From CAZKRL01 sp964555295 (GTDB lineage Bacteria > Bacteroidota > Bacteroidia > Flavobacteriales_D > Sanyastnellaceae): DNA of 64,000 bases. The position numbers and the translations under genes are program-made. This document shows positions 26,259-35,523 of the stretch, in pieces. Under the pieces are notes generated by a model. It searched no databases. It worked only from the letters and a program-made list of their open reading frames with translations, and was not told the DNA's origin. The first letter of the stretch is position 1; the number at the start of each line of letters is the position of its first letter. Location of the stretch: positions 1 to 64,000 of the forward strand of contig CAZKRL010000008.1 in NCBI GenBank assembly GCA_964555295.1, written 5' to 3'.

Positions 26259-27359
26259 CTAGACATTGAATCGGAAGTGCATTACGTCGCCATCCGACAC
26301 TACATACTCTTTTCCCTCAACGCCAAGTTTACCTGCCTCCTTTACCGCTGCTTCCGTTTTATAACGAATGTAATCGTCATACTTAATGACCTCCGCGCGG
26401 ATGAAGCCCTTTTCAAAATCGGTATGAATCACGCCTGCAGCTTGCGGTGCTGTGGCACCCACAGGAATGGTCCACGCTCTCACTTCTTTAACGCCGGCGG
26501 TAAAATAGGTTTGGAGATGCAAGAGTTTATAGGCCGAACGAATCAATCGCGCCACACCGGGCTCGGTGAGACCTAAGTCTTGCAGAAATAATTGGCGCTC
26601 TTCAAAGGTGGCCAACTCCGCTATATCTGCTTCTATGGCTGCGCCGAGTACAATGACTTCTGCATTTTCTGCAGCTACCGCCGCACGAAGTTTTTCAACG
26701 TGCGCATTTCCCTTGACTACATTGGATTCTTCGACGTTGCATACATAGAGCACGGCCTTACCGGTGAGCAGTTGCAGCTCGCGAAAGAACTTCAAATCGT
26801 CTTCGTTCTCCGGCTTTACTTCGCGCGCATTTTTTCCCTGCTCGAGGGTATTCTTAATGGTTTTCAAGATGTCGAAATCGCGCTTAGCGTCTTTGTCACC
26901 GCTGTTTGCAGCGCGCTGAACTTTTGCGATACGGGCCTCAATTGTTTCGAGATCTTTGAGTTGCAGTTCAGTATCAATGATCTCTTTATCGCGCACGGGA
27001 TCAACACTGCCGTCAACATGCACGACATTAGGATCATCGAAGCATCTGAGCACATGAAGGATCGCGTCGGTCTCACGAATGTTTGCCAAAAATTTATTTC
27101 CGAGTCCTTCCCCTTTGCTGGCACCTTTGACCAAACCGGCTATGTCCACGATTTCTATGGTAGTAGGCACAACGCGTTCGGGATTAACGATATCCGCAAG
27201 GGCATTCAGCCGCTCATCAGGAACCGTGATGGTGCCCACATTGGGTTCAATGGTGCAGAAAGGAAAATTCGCCGCCTGTGCGCGTGCATTGGATAAACAA
27301 TTAAATAGTGTGGATTTGCCTACATTGGGCAATCCTACGATACCACATTTCAGTGCCAT
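26259..27359 (-). CDS. ychF: Redox-regulated ATPase YchF (OLA1 family)
   Basis: Obg-related P-loop protein of 366 residues that binds ribosomes and hydrolyses ATP rather than GTP. The G1 motif is GLPNVGKST (about 8-16) and G3 is DIAGLVKGAS. The base-specificity motif is NVEE instead of NKxD, which explains the ATP preference, and the C-terminus is a TGS domain ending in GDVMHFRFNV. The promoter must lie in 27360-27478. The downstream MNT/HepT pair follows with 3 nt spacing. Confidence 0.96.
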   Translation of the reverse strand: MALKCGIVGLPNVGKSTLFNCLSNARAQAANFPFCTIEPNVGTITVPDERLNALADIVNPERVVPTTIEIVDIAGLVKGASKGEGLGNKFLANIRETDAILHVLRCFDDPNVVHVDGSVDPVRDKEIIDTELQLKDLETIEARIAKVQRAANSGDKDAKRDFDILKTIKNTLEQGKNAREVKPENEDDLKFFRELQLLTGKAVLYVCNVEESNVVKGNAHVEKLRAAVAAENAEVIVLGAAIEADIAELATFEERQLFLQDLGLTEPGVARLIRSAYKLLHLQTYFTAGVKEVRAWTIPVGATAPQAAGVIHTDFEKGFIRAEVIKYDDYIRYKTEAAVKEAGKLGVEGKEYVVSDGDVMHFRFNV

Positions 27360-27478
27360 TCTTAAAATTTCAGGCCGCGAAGAAAAGCTATTTTGATGGA
27401 ATAAGTGAAGGGATTTCGACGATGATTCATTGTTTCTTAATTAACGAGGCAGACAGTTTTAGAAGAAGAGCATCAGAG

Positions 27479-27510
27479 AAAAAAAAGATTCGCCCATATA
27501 GAGCGAATCT
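27479..27510 (-). terminator. Rho-independent terminator of the ECF sigma gene
   Basis: On the minus strand, AGATTCGC (27503-27510) pairs with GCGAATCT (27486-27493) across a 9-base loop and is followed by about eight T. It lies 24 bases after the stop of the sigma-factor gene and separates it from ychF. Confidence 0.85.
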
Positions 27511-27533
27511 CAAAATCACAAATTGGAATATAA

Positions 27534-28118
27534 TTACCTTGCGATAAGAACCATTGCACCCTCATTCATTTTGCGCATATTGAGGATTGCATAGCGCATG
27601 CGACCCAAGGCTGTATTGATACTAATATTTAGCATATCAGCAATCTCTTTGAAACTCATATCGTGATACAAGCGCATGTGGACAATCTCGCGTTGCTCAG
27701 CTGGCAAATGGGAAATGAATTTTCTGATCTCACGTATGTTCTCTCGTCGAATTCCCGCTTCCTCTGCATTGTTTAAATCAGAGGCCACAAAGTCAAGTGG
27801 ATCATAATCTTCCCGAGCCCGCTGCACAGGCATCTTTTTGCCGTTGCGGATATAGTCAATGCACAAATTGTGCGCAATGCGAAATAACCAGGCGCTAAAT
27901 TTCCCTTCTTCATTGTAATTGCCCTCTTTGAGAGCATGAATCACACGAATAAAGGTATCTTGAAAAATGTCTTCAGCGGCCTTTCGGTCTTTAACAAACA
28001 TGTTGATTTTACCAAACACACGTGCTTTGTAACGCTTAAGGATTTCAGCGAAAGCCTTTTCGTCTCCCTCATGATACATGATCACAAGTTCATTGTCAGA
28101 AAGAATTTTGTAACGCAT
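27534..28118 (-). CDS. ECF-type RNA polymerase sigma-70 factor
   Basis: A 194-residue alternative sigma factor with only regions 2 and 4. Region 2 spans about residues 25-95 (DIFQDTFIRVIHAL, then FSAWLFRIAHNLCIDYIR) and region 4 about 130-185 (HLPAEQREIVHMRLYHDMSF, then INTALGRMRYA, the -35 recognition helix). No anti-sigma gene is adjacent, so activity may be set at expression level. The gene is divergent from uvrA; an 8-bp inverted repeat begins 3 bases upstream of its start. Confidence 0.92.
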   Translation of the reverse strand: MRYKILSDNELVIMYHEGDEKAFAEILKRYKARVFGKINMFVKDRKAAEDIFQDTFIRVIHALKEGNYNEEGKFSAWLFRIAHNLCIDYIRNGKKMPVQRAREDYDPLDFVASDLNNAEEAGIRRENIREIRKFISHLPAEQREIVHMRLYHDMSFKEIADMLNISINTALGRMRYAILNMRKMNEGAMVLIAR

Positions 28119-28120
28119 AA

Positions 28121-28158
28121 TACTCTCGTTTTAAAGGTTTGACTAATGTTCGAGAGTA
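28121..28158. promoter_or_regulatory. Perfect 8-bp inverted repeat between the ECF sigma and uvrA genes
   Basis: TACTCTCG (28121-28128) and CGAGAGTA (28151-28158) are perfect inverted repeats with a 22-base spacer in the divergent promoter region. It could be an operator for a dimeric regulator or a hairpin in either leader. No known box is matched, so the role is inferred only from symmetry and location. Confidence 0.4.
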
Positions 28159-28284
28159 GAAATTTTCCTTATGCGTGTATTGATTTTGTTTTTCAAATAT
28201 ATATCAATATTCTGCTATTCAATTTTTTTTTTGAAATTCTTTTCTTGGCAGAACTTTGATCGCTCAGAATTGCTTCAACTCGGC

Positions 28285-31065
28285 ATGACCAAATCGAAAC
28301 AACCATCAACAAAACCCGCATCAAACAAACATCAGCAGATAATAGTGAGAGGCGCTCGCATGCACAATCTGAAAAACATTTCAGTTGCTATACCCAGAGG
28401 CCAATTAACAGTTATCACCGGCCTTAGCGGTTCTGGTAAGTCATCACTGGCATTCGATACGCTCTACGCCGAAGGGCAAAGAAGATACGTAGAGAGCCTC
28501 AGCAGCTACGCCCGACAATTTCTAGGAAGGCATGACAAGCCCGATGTTGAAAGTATCGAAGGCATTAGTCCAGCTATTGCTATTGAACAGAAGGTGACAG
28601 GCAGCTCAGCGCGATCAACGGTGGGCACAGTGACGGAGATTTACGACTATGTGAAGTTATTATTTGCGCGTGTTGGCAAAACGTTTTCTCCAATTTCCGG
28701 AAAGGAAGTTACCCGGCATACAGTCGCCGATGTTGTGAATTGGATGATAGCTCAAGGAGTTGATAGCAGACTTACCGTATTGACGGCTGAACGCAACGTG
28801 GAGCAACTACAAAAACAAATACAGCTCTGGTCGGCCCAAGGTTACACTCGGCTTTACAAAGATGGCGATATCATTGAGTTGCAGGAATGCCATGATAAAA
28901 ATGGGGAGGTTGCGCTTGTGATTGACCGCGTTGTAATTACTTCGGATGAAGATGATGCCGTGCGCATGGCGGATAGTGTAGCCGCCGCATTCGAAGAAGG
29001 CCGAGGTCAATGTGGAATACTTAACCATGGCACACAAACACTAACACACTTCACGTCTTCATTCACCGCTGATGGGCTCAAATTCGAGGAACCATCGGTT
29101 AATCTATTTACTTTCAACAATCCCTTTGGTGCATGTAAAACATGCGAAGGTTTTGGCAGTATTATTGGTATCGACGAGCAACTTGTAATGCCTAATCAAA
29201 CATTAAGCGTTTATCAAGACGCTGTTCTTTGTTGGCGAGGTGAAACGATGTCAGAATGGAAGCATAATTTCATTAAAACCTCAGCGAAATTCAAATTCCC
29301 TGTTCACCGTCCAATTCATGAATTAAGCAGAGAGCAGCGCAACTTGCTTTGGGCGGGAAATAATGAGGTGGCCGGGATTCAGGATTTCTTCCGATTTCTT
29401 GAAAGTGAATCTTACAAAATACAATATCGCGTGATGCTGAGTCGATACCGAGGTAAGACAGAATGTCCGGACTGCAGTGGTACACGCCTAAGAAAAGACG
29501 CTAACTACGTAAAGGTTGATGGCATGGACATTTCAACCTTGGTAAAAATGCAGATTGGTGAATGTCTCAACTTTTTCAGTAATGTAAAATTGAATGTCCA
29601 CGATCAAAAAATTGCCGGCAGAGTTCTGATTGAAATCAAGAATCGTTTGGAGTTTTTATGTAATGTGGGGCTGCAATACCTCACGCTGAATCGACTTTCC
29701 TCGACATTAAGCGGAGGTGAATCACAACGCATCCAGTTAGCGACTAGCCTTGGCAGCGCTTTGGTGGGGTCGACCTATATTCTCGATGAGCCGAGTATTG
29801 GTTTGCACGCACGTGATACCCAACAGCTCATTGAAGTATTGCACGATCTCAAAAAACAAGGTAATACGGTTGTTGTGGTTGAACACGATGAGGAGATCAT
29901 GCGAAGTGCCGATCATATTATTGACCTAGGCCCAGAGGCAGGGATTATGGGAGGTGAAGTAGGATTTGAGGGCAAGGCCTCAAGCCTTATAAAATCCTCA
30001 ACTCTCACGGGTCAGTATCTCAGCGGCAAATTGAAAATCCATAGAAGAACCCGGCAACTGAAAACAACAGACTGTATCGAGGTCGTTGGAGCGCGCGAAA
30101 ACTCCCTGAAAAATATCCATGTAAAATTTCCGCTACATGGATTAATAGTTGTGTGTGGTGTTAGCGGATCAGGCAAATCAACCTTGGTCAGGAATATACT
30201 ATACCCCGCACTGCAACGCGAGTTGGGTGCAATTCCCTCTGAGAAATTGGGAAAGTTCGATAAACTCAGTGGCGCTATACGTTCCATAACCGCTGTGGAA
30301 TTCATTGACCAAAATCCTATCGGTCGATCGACCCGATCCAACCCGGTCACCTATTTAAAGGCATACGACGAAATACGTCAACTTTTCGCATCTGTGCCCC
30401 TTGCCAAACAGCGAGGCTATACGGCCGGCAATTTCAGCTTCAACGTTCAGGGTGGACGTTGCGAGGCTTGCGAAGGGGAAGGTGTTCAAACCATCACCAT
30501 GCAATTTATGGCGGATATTCGCCTTAAGTGTGAAGAGTGCCATGGCAGGCGTTTCCAGAGCGACATCCTGGAAGTTTTATATAAAGAAAAATCCATCAGC
30601 GATGTTCTTGAAATGACCGTTGATGAAGCGGTTCCTTTTTTTGACGGGGATAAAGCCATACATAAATCCCTGGTCGAAAAATTAAAAGCTCTTGTGGATG
30701 TGGGTATGGGATATGTGGCACTCGGACAAAGCTCATCAACCCTCAGTGGTGGTGAAGCTCAGCGCATCAAACTCGCTTCTTTTCTCATCAAAGGAAGCAC
30801 TAACCGACACACGCTATTCATTTTTGACGAGCCAACTACGGGGTTACACTTTCATGACGTGAACAAACTACTTTTAGCATTTCAGGCTCTTATCGACAAA
30901 GGGCATTCGATCATAGCCGTAGAGCATCAGCAAGATGTAATCCGTTGCGCAGATTGGGTGATTGAACTTGGGCCAGAAGGAGGTCAGGCGGGCGGAAACG
31001 TTATTTATGAAGGCAAACCAGAGAACATAAAAAGCTCAACACCAACAGGAAAAAGTCTACAATAA
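28285..31065 (+). CDS. uvrA: Excinuclease ABC subunit A
   Basis: DNA damage sensor of nucleotide excision repair, a double ABC ATPase. The ATG at 28285 gives 926 residues; an in-frame ATG at 28171 would add 38 hydrophobic residues not seen in the family. Present are two Walker A motifs (TGLSGSGKSSLA and CGVSGSGKSTLV), two ABC signatures (LSGGESQRIQLA and LSGGEAQRIKLA), and the intact second zinc finger (CEACEGEG..CEECHGRR). The first zinc finger keeps only its second pair (CKTCEGFG); the first CxxC is missing, as in Bacteroidota UvrA proteins I can recall. It is divergent from the ECF sigma gene. Confidence 0.95.
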   Translation: MTKSKQPSTKPASNKHQQIIVRGARMHNLKNISVAIPRGQLTVITGLSGSGKSSLAFDTLYAEGQRRYVESLSSYARQFLGRHDKPDVESIEGISPAIAIEQKVTGSSARSTVGTVTEIYDYVKLLFARVGKTFSPISGKEVTRHTVADVVNWMIAQGVDSRLTVLTAERNVEQLQKQIQLWSAQGYTRLYKDGDIIELQECHDKNGEVALVIDRVVITSDEDDAVRMADSVAAAFEEGRGQCGILNHGTQTLTHFTSSFTADGLKFEEPSVNLFTFNNPFGACKTCEGFGSIIGIDEQLVMPNQTLSVYQDAVLCWRGETMSEWKHNFIKTSAKFKFPVHRPIHELSREQRNLLWAGNNEVAGIQDFFRFLESESYKIQYRVMLSRYRGKTECPDCSGTRLRKDANYVKVDGMDISTLVKMQIGECLNFFSNVKLNVHDQKIAGRVLIEIKNRLEFLCNVGLQYLTLNRLSSTLSGGESQRIQLATSLGSALVGSTYILDEPSIGLHARDTQQLIEVLHDLKKQGNTVVVVEHDEEIMRSADHIIDLGPEAGIMGGEVGFEGKASSLIKSSTLTGQYLSGKLKIHRRTRQLKTTDCIEVVGARENSLKNIHVKFPLHGLIVVCGVSGSGKSTLVRNILYPALQRELGAIPSEKLGKFDKLSGAIRSITAVEFIDQNPIGRSTRSNPVTYLKAYDEIRQLFASVPLAKQRGYTAGNFSFNVQGGRCEACEGEGVQTITMQFMADIRLKCEECHGRRFQSDILEVLYKEKSISDVLEMTVDEAVPFFDGDKAIHKSLVEKLKALVDVGMGYVALGQSSSTLSGGEAQRIKLASFLIKGSTNRHTLFIFDEPTTGLHFHDVNKLLLAFQALIDKGHSIIAVEHQQDVIRCADWVIELGPEGGQAGGNVIYEGKPENIKSSTPTGKSLQ

Positions 31066-31089
31066 TTCAGTGCCCCAAGAATCGAGACC

Positions 31090-32328
31090 CTATTTCATTA
31101 ATACATTATAAAAGGTTTTCTCGGTAGTTTCCCCATTTCGATTCAACAGAAACAATTGCACATCATACAATTGACCTGGAACGAACTTTCTTGCTTCGTT
31201 CGCATTCCCAAGAACCAAGGCCAACTTATTGGAACCCTTTTTAAGCTTGTTATTTCCTTCCGCAGGAAGAAGTTTAGAGTACTCTGATGCAGCGTTAATA
31301 TTGACTGAAATCAGTTCTGAAAACTCATCACCACTGAGATCGAAGAGGATGTCGATTACGCCATCCGACACAAATCGTGATTCTGAAATTTCTTCAATTT
31401 GGATCTTCGTTGACAAGTCTTTAGGAGTCCAATAGATAGTTTCTGTTTTCGATGAGTTTTTAAATTGATAATTCACCGTAACAGCCACATTTCGTCGCCC
31501 CCTTAATTCATCAATATTAAACAGTAAGGAATCACAATTCGATGTCGTGGTATTATAAGGAATAACCTTAGATAAGGCGTTGTAAGTGGGATTCACCGAT
31601 ACCCTCTTACCTGAGCCAGTGTAGAATGCAACTAGAATTGATGTATCATATTCCCTTTCGACGCGAGGTGTCAATTTTTCAATCTCACTGCTCAACATGC
31701 TGTTCATTGACTTGAAAACACTTGAGTAAAGAGCGTCTGCGGCGGCTCCCTCCTGCTTGACGCGTGCAGCTAAATTCGTTAATTCCACGAAAGTCTTACA
31801 ATTATCATATTCTGTCATCAATTCTTCCCTCTTTCGTTTGATTTTCATTCGATTGATCTCGAATTGTGCCATGAATCCATCCAAATCAGTTCTGCTAAAA
31901 GGATAGAGGATACAATAGTTAAAGCTTACCTCCTTCTTGTTAACGATTTTCTCCCAATAAATATCATTGGCAAAGGACTCGCTAACTCCTGATAGCGCTC
32001 CTGCGAGCTGTGTTTCGATAAGAATCTTTGACTCGCTACCTTCATTCCAAAACCGATCAGTGCCATTGATTTCCTCTTTGGTTGTTTGTGTGAAAGTAGA
32101 CTTGACGCTGCTAGAAATAGAAGATGCAATGCGTTCCCTAACATTATTAATGGAAGCAGTCTTAGCTTCCTCCAAATCACTGCCCATGGAACAAACAACA
32201 ATGAAATTAGCCGGTTGCTCATCTACCCAATCTGGCTTGCGCTTATTACTGTCCTTGACCTTTTGTGCGAACAACTCATTCGAAAGGAATAAGGTTAACA
32301 GAAGTATGAATACAGATTTGTGCCTCAT
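31090..32328 (-). CDS. LPP20-like exported protein of unknown function
   Basis: A 412-residue exported protein from the ATG at 32328 (a TTG at 32334 is less likely). The signal peptide ends at ELFAQ. The first half resembles the LPP20 family: KPDWVDEQPANFIVVCSMGS followed by a long helix with repeated Ala and Asn (EEAKTASINNVRERIASSI), then a helical middle and a beta-rich C-terminus. No lipobox is present, unlike true LPP20 lipoproteins. It is the last gene of a six-gene minus-strand exported cluster, separated from the next gene by 145 nt, so it may have its own promoter. Confidence 0.72.
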   Translation of the reverse strand: MRHKSVFILLLTLFLSNELFAQKVKDSNKRKPDWVDEQPANFIVVCSMGSDLEEAKTASINNVRERIASSISSSVKSTFTQTTKEEINGTDRFWNEGSESKILIETQLAGALSGVSESFANDIYWEKIVNKKEVSFNYCILYPFSRTDLDGFMAQFEINRMKIKRKREELMTEYDNCKTFVELTNLAARVKQEGAAADALYSSVFKSMNSMLSSEIEKLTPRVEREYDTSILVAFYTGSGKRVSVNPTYNALSKVIPYNTTTSNCDSLLFNIDELRGRRNVAVTVNYQFKNSSKTETIYWTPKDLSTKIQIEEISESRFVSDGVIDILFDLSGDEFSELISVNINAASEYSKLLPAEGNNKLKKGSNKLALVLGNANEARKFVPGQLYDVQLFLLNRNGETTEKTFYNVLMK

Positions 32329-32473
32329 TAGCAAAATTTCATAATGGTTCTATTCAATGTCAAATGAAGAATACAGACTTACGCAACATGGACCCCTCAC
32401 ATATCCGAATCCAGTTGAACAAGAATTCAATTAAGCCGCCGGCTCAGAAAAACATTGAAAGATCAACTCAGTT

Positions 32474-33448
32474 TTACCACCATAACAAAACAGTGGTCTC
32501 GTAATTGTAGATTACGTCCGGCTGATTGTTGGCATAAGCAACAGCAACATCTCTCGCTGCATCGATTACTGCCCTCTCCATATCCACACCGTCTTGATAT
32601 ACCTGGAGTTTAAAATCCCATTCTCTCTTGTCAAGTTCATATACACGCTTGGCGATTTCACCCACCAGCTTATCAGCATCACCGGCGCATGAGGAGCCGG
32701 GCGGTACATTCTTCAACAACTTAGAGGCGGCTTCTGCACCCTCCAGATTTTGTTTGGACTTCCAAACTCCGTTGGCTTCGTTGAGGATTTTCTTACACTC
32801 CGAATCAATTTTCTGCTGATAAATTCCAGGAATCAAACCATGCAATTTCTGATAGCAATCTTTACAGACAGTAGGAACCGAGGCCAATTTACTCAACGCC
32901 TCATCGTATTTTCCTTGCCCTGCTAATGATTTCGATTCAGTAATAATGAAATCACATTGGCTATTGTAGAACTCCATTATGCGTACCTTACCCTCTTCAA
33001 CGAAATTTTGAATGGACGGATCAGAGGGCTTAATTTTCTTCAAAGCATCGATATATGCCTTTGTATCGCTTTCGCCCAAACCTTTGGTTTGAATGGATAC
33101 ACTTGAAAACTTCGTGCCTTCCTTAGCGTCTCCGATATACAAGGTAATTTCCAAAACATAAGCTTGCATCGGTGGAGCAGTCGGAGTCATTTCTTTCGAA
33201 ATAACATTGATGTTGGCCGTGATGATAAAACGTTCATTGGAAGACTTCCCTCCAAGCCCATTTTGAGTTACAACTTGTGTTAGTTTATTAGACAAATTGC
33301 TTCTTGCGGCTTCGGGCATTTGGTCAATTTGCTTGGGCACATATGCAGCAAGCGTAATCCTCGCAGCATCATCACTTTTACCTACCGAATTTTGAGCGTT
33401 TGCTATTACACAAAACAGAATCAAAAGAAATGACAATATTGATTTCAT
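32474..33448 (-). CDS. Exported CsgG-like protein of a Bacteroidota-specific family
   Basis: A 324-residue exported protein with signal peptide ending in IANAQ; the ATG at 33448 is preferred over an upstream alternative at 33466. The N-terminal 130 residues (LSNKLTQVVTQNGLG, RFIITANINVISKEMTP) have the alternating pattern of the CsgG/LpoB fold. The rest is helical with paired cysteines (VCKDCYQK) and a tail ending LLWW. Homologues of unknown function seem to be conserved in Bacteroidota. It lies 21 nt after the DUF6175-like gene. Confidence 0.7.
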   Translation of the reverse strand: MKSILSFLLILFCVIANAQNSVGKSDDAARITLAAYVPKQIDQMPEAARSNLSNKLTQVVTQNGLGGKSSNERFIITANINVISKEMTPTAPPMQAYVLEITLYIGDAKEGTKFSSVSIQTKGLGESDTKAYIDALKKIKPSDPSIQNFVEEGKVRIMEFYNSQCDFIITESKSLAGQGKYDEALSKLASVPTVCKDCYQKLHGLIPGIYQQKIDSECKKILNEANGVWKSKQNLEGAEAASKLLKNVPPGSSCAGDADKLVGEIAKRVYELDKREWDFKLQVYQDGVDMERAVIDAARDVAVAYANNQPDVIYNYETTVLLWW

Positions 33449-33469
33449 AAAGTTGAGATATAACAATTA

Positions 33470-34438
33470 CTACTGACTTTTACCACCTATTACCAAAACT
33501 GTTTTTCCCGTTCCAACTGGGTAAGAGGAACATGGCACCTGGTGCGTCTTCTTCATATACTTTCTCAATTTGGAGCCAAAGTCATCATTGGAAAAGGCTG
33601 CGCCGTCTTCACCCCGCAGAGGAATCCTAACACCAGTAAATTTCATAAGTGTTGGCGACTTTGTTTGCACAGAAAACGCTCCATTAACGGTATTTGCCTT
33701 CATCCACTTGATTAGATCATCAGAAAGTTCATCACCATCATCATTGATCTCACTATTAATCTTCTTAGGAGAGTTTTCAAAAACCTGAATTTCTAAGGTT
33801 ATTTCCCGACCCTTTGCAACCATCTCATCGAAGTATGTCATCAGCTGGTTGTTAAAATTGTCAATATGAGATAATACAGCCGTTTCTAACATCACTGTCA
33901 ATGGTGCCCCAATCAATTCATTGCCTGTACCACTTGCTGCGCCCGCTGGTTTATTTGTGCCTGCATCTACCGCCTTCAATGAAAACGTTACCGACTTTTT
34001 AGGACCAACGGTATTGACATTCCATGAAACATAAAGCACGATGTGTGGCCTCGCAGTATTAAGTAATTTATCCTTTTGACTCACTTCTACACTATTACCA
34101 TCCTCGCTAGTCTCCATGCTCTTAATCGCTTCCGCATCCTTGAGACTTTTCAATGTGCTTGATAAATTCTCCAGAGGATATCCGCGCTCCAACATCATTT
34201 TCTCAATGTTGGTGATTACCTGACCAAGCTCAACATTTAATAGCGCCTTCGTATAATCTGGCACCATTTCCTTTACTCCCTGATTATCGAATTCCATTAA
34301 ATAACCGTTGGTATTCATCCAGATGTCATCAGGAAACACCATAATTGAGGGCTTTGTAACGGACTGGCCGAATACCGTCGAAAACGTTGCGAATTGCACA
34401 ACGGCAATAAAAATTAATTTTGAAAAAATATTCTTCAT
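33470..34438 (-). CDS. DUF6175-like exported protein
   Basis: A 322-residue exported protein with a signal peptide ending at TVFGQ. The PSIMVFPDDIWMNTNGYL segment, the repeated LSSTLKSLKD region and the central HIVLYVSWNVNTVGP strand match what I recall of DUF6175, a Bacteroidota family of unknown function. The C-terminus carries a conserved-looking CSSYPVGTGKTVLVIGGK. It sits 10 nt after the 34449-34925 gene, within the exported cluster. Confidence 0.68.
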   Translation of the reverse strand: MKNIFSKLIFIAVVQFATFSTVFGQSVTKPSIMVFPDDIWMNTNGYLMEFDNQGVKEMVPDYTKALLNVELGQVITNIEKMMLERGYPLENLSSTLKSLKDAEAIKSMETSEDGNSVEVSQKDKLLNTARPHIVLYVSWNVNTVGPKKSVTFSLKAVDAGTNKPAGAASGTGNELIGAPLTVMLETAVLSHIDNFNNQLMTYFDEMVAKGREITLEIQVFENSPKKINSEINDDGDELSDDLIKWMKANTVNGAFSVQTKSPTLMKFTGVRIPLRGEDGAAFSNDDFGSKLRKYMKKTHQVPCSSYPVGTGKTVLVIGGKSQ

Positions 34439-34448
34439 GTTTTTACTA

Positions 34449-34925
34449 TTAGTTGTTTAAAATTCCATCTCTGATCATTTGCTTCTGCAGTTCACTTCGC
34501 ATGACACGAATGATAAAACCATACATCACTTCTCCATCTCTTCCTTCCACCTTTTCTCGTTCTGATGTTTCATCTTTGTCTGAGACATATTTTTTATAGT
34601 CCCCTCCATCAGAGAAAAAGCGATTAAAGTAGTCTGACTTGGTTTGTCGAATATTCGGAGCATTCAATACCGGACGAGAGTCGCAATCCGACTTGCCATT
34701 TCGAATACCAGTAAAGAGTACTGCGTTTACAGCCTCTTTCTTTGCTTGTTCCAAAGCATCAGGCTTATTCTTGCCCCTACCCCAGGTCTTCAGTGTTACA
34801 CTTCCGTCCAACTCTGAACCCATGCATTCAATTTCTCGAGCATAGAATCCAGATACGTCATTACTTGTTTTACATCTGCTTAGAAGCAGCAGGCAAAAAG
34901 GAAGTAGATAAATTAACGACTTCAT
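34449..34925 (-). CDS. Exported protein, paralogue of the next upstream gene
   Basis: A 158-residue exported protein from the ATG at 34925; a TTG at 34958 overlapping the previous gene is possible. The signal segment ends at LLLSRCKTS, so the protein may be a lipoprotein, although Arg before the Cys is not the usual lipobox. It shares with the 34955-35479 product the pattern KTWGRGKNKPDALEQAKKEA..AVLFTGI and a later FFSDGGDYKKYVS block, showing tandem duplication. Function unknown. Confidence 0.72.
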   Translation of the reverse strand: MKSLIYLLPFCLLLLSRCKTSNDVSGFYAREIECMGSELDGSVTLKTWGRGKNKPDALEQAKKEAVNAVLFTGIRNGKSDCDSRPVLNAPNIRQTKSDYFNRFFSDGGDYKKYVSDKDETSEREKVEGRDGEVMYGFIIRVMRSELQKQMIRDGILNN

Positions 34926-34954
34926 ATGAAAAGCAGTTATCGTGTAAGAATTCC

Positions 34955-35479
34955 TCAATCAAATCCAGCTCCGAGGGCCTTTATAATACCAGCGGCCTCA
35001 AGGTCTTTTCTTAGTGCTGCTACATTTACTGATAGTACAACTCCCACTTTGTATTCCTTACCAACTTTCATTCTATCCCCAGCGGCAACAGCTCCATCAT
35101 TCGAGGTAGATACAAACTTCATGTATTTACCACCATCCTCAAAAAACGGCTTGAAAAAGTCAGCTCTCTCCACTTCCAAATTAACATCGTTGGCCAAAGC
35201 TTTCTGACCAGCAACGGAAGACTTTGCGGCAAAGCCCTTAAAGATCACGCCGTGTACCGCATTTTTCTTGGCTTGCTCTATCGCTACATCAGGCTTCTTG
35301 GAATATGACCAGACTTTGATTAAGTAAGTCCCTTGGGTACCCGTTTGAACAACCTCAATTTCATACCTCCACTCTTGAGTATCTTTATCAGCCTTCTTTC
35401 TGGCTTGTGCGCTAGCAACAACGGCGATATTCATAAAAACCGCCATAAGAATAAACATCTTCAGAAAATTTTTTCTCAT
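34955..35479 (-). CDS. Exported protein of unknown function, tandem paralogue
   Basis: A 174-residue exported protein with a signal peptide ending in VVASAQ. The core VWSYSKKPDVAIEQAKKNAV followed by VIFKGF, and FFEDGGKYMKFVS, are clearly related to the neighbouring 34449-34925 product. The fold looks mixed alpha/beta, with an Ala/Gln/Lys-rich helix. It lies 44 nt downstream of the 446-residue gene. Confidence 0.75.
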   Translation of the reverse strand: MRKNFLKMFILMAVFMNIAVVASAQARKKADKDTQEWRYEIEVVQTGTQGTYLIKVWSYSKKPDVAIEQAKKNAVHGVIFKGFAAKSSVAGQKALANDVNLEVERADFFKPFFEDGGKYMKFVSTSNDGAVAAGDRMKVGKEYKVGVVLSVNVAALRKDLEAAGIIKALGAGFD

Positions 35480-35523
35480 ATTATTTGTAATTATAGTTCA
35501 ACTTCTTGATCAGCATCGCGAAA

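Noticed and set aside
26592..27296. Long open frame of 234 residues on the + strand
   Set aside because: It lies wholly antisense to ychF, whose protein is well conserved; the frame is a shadow.
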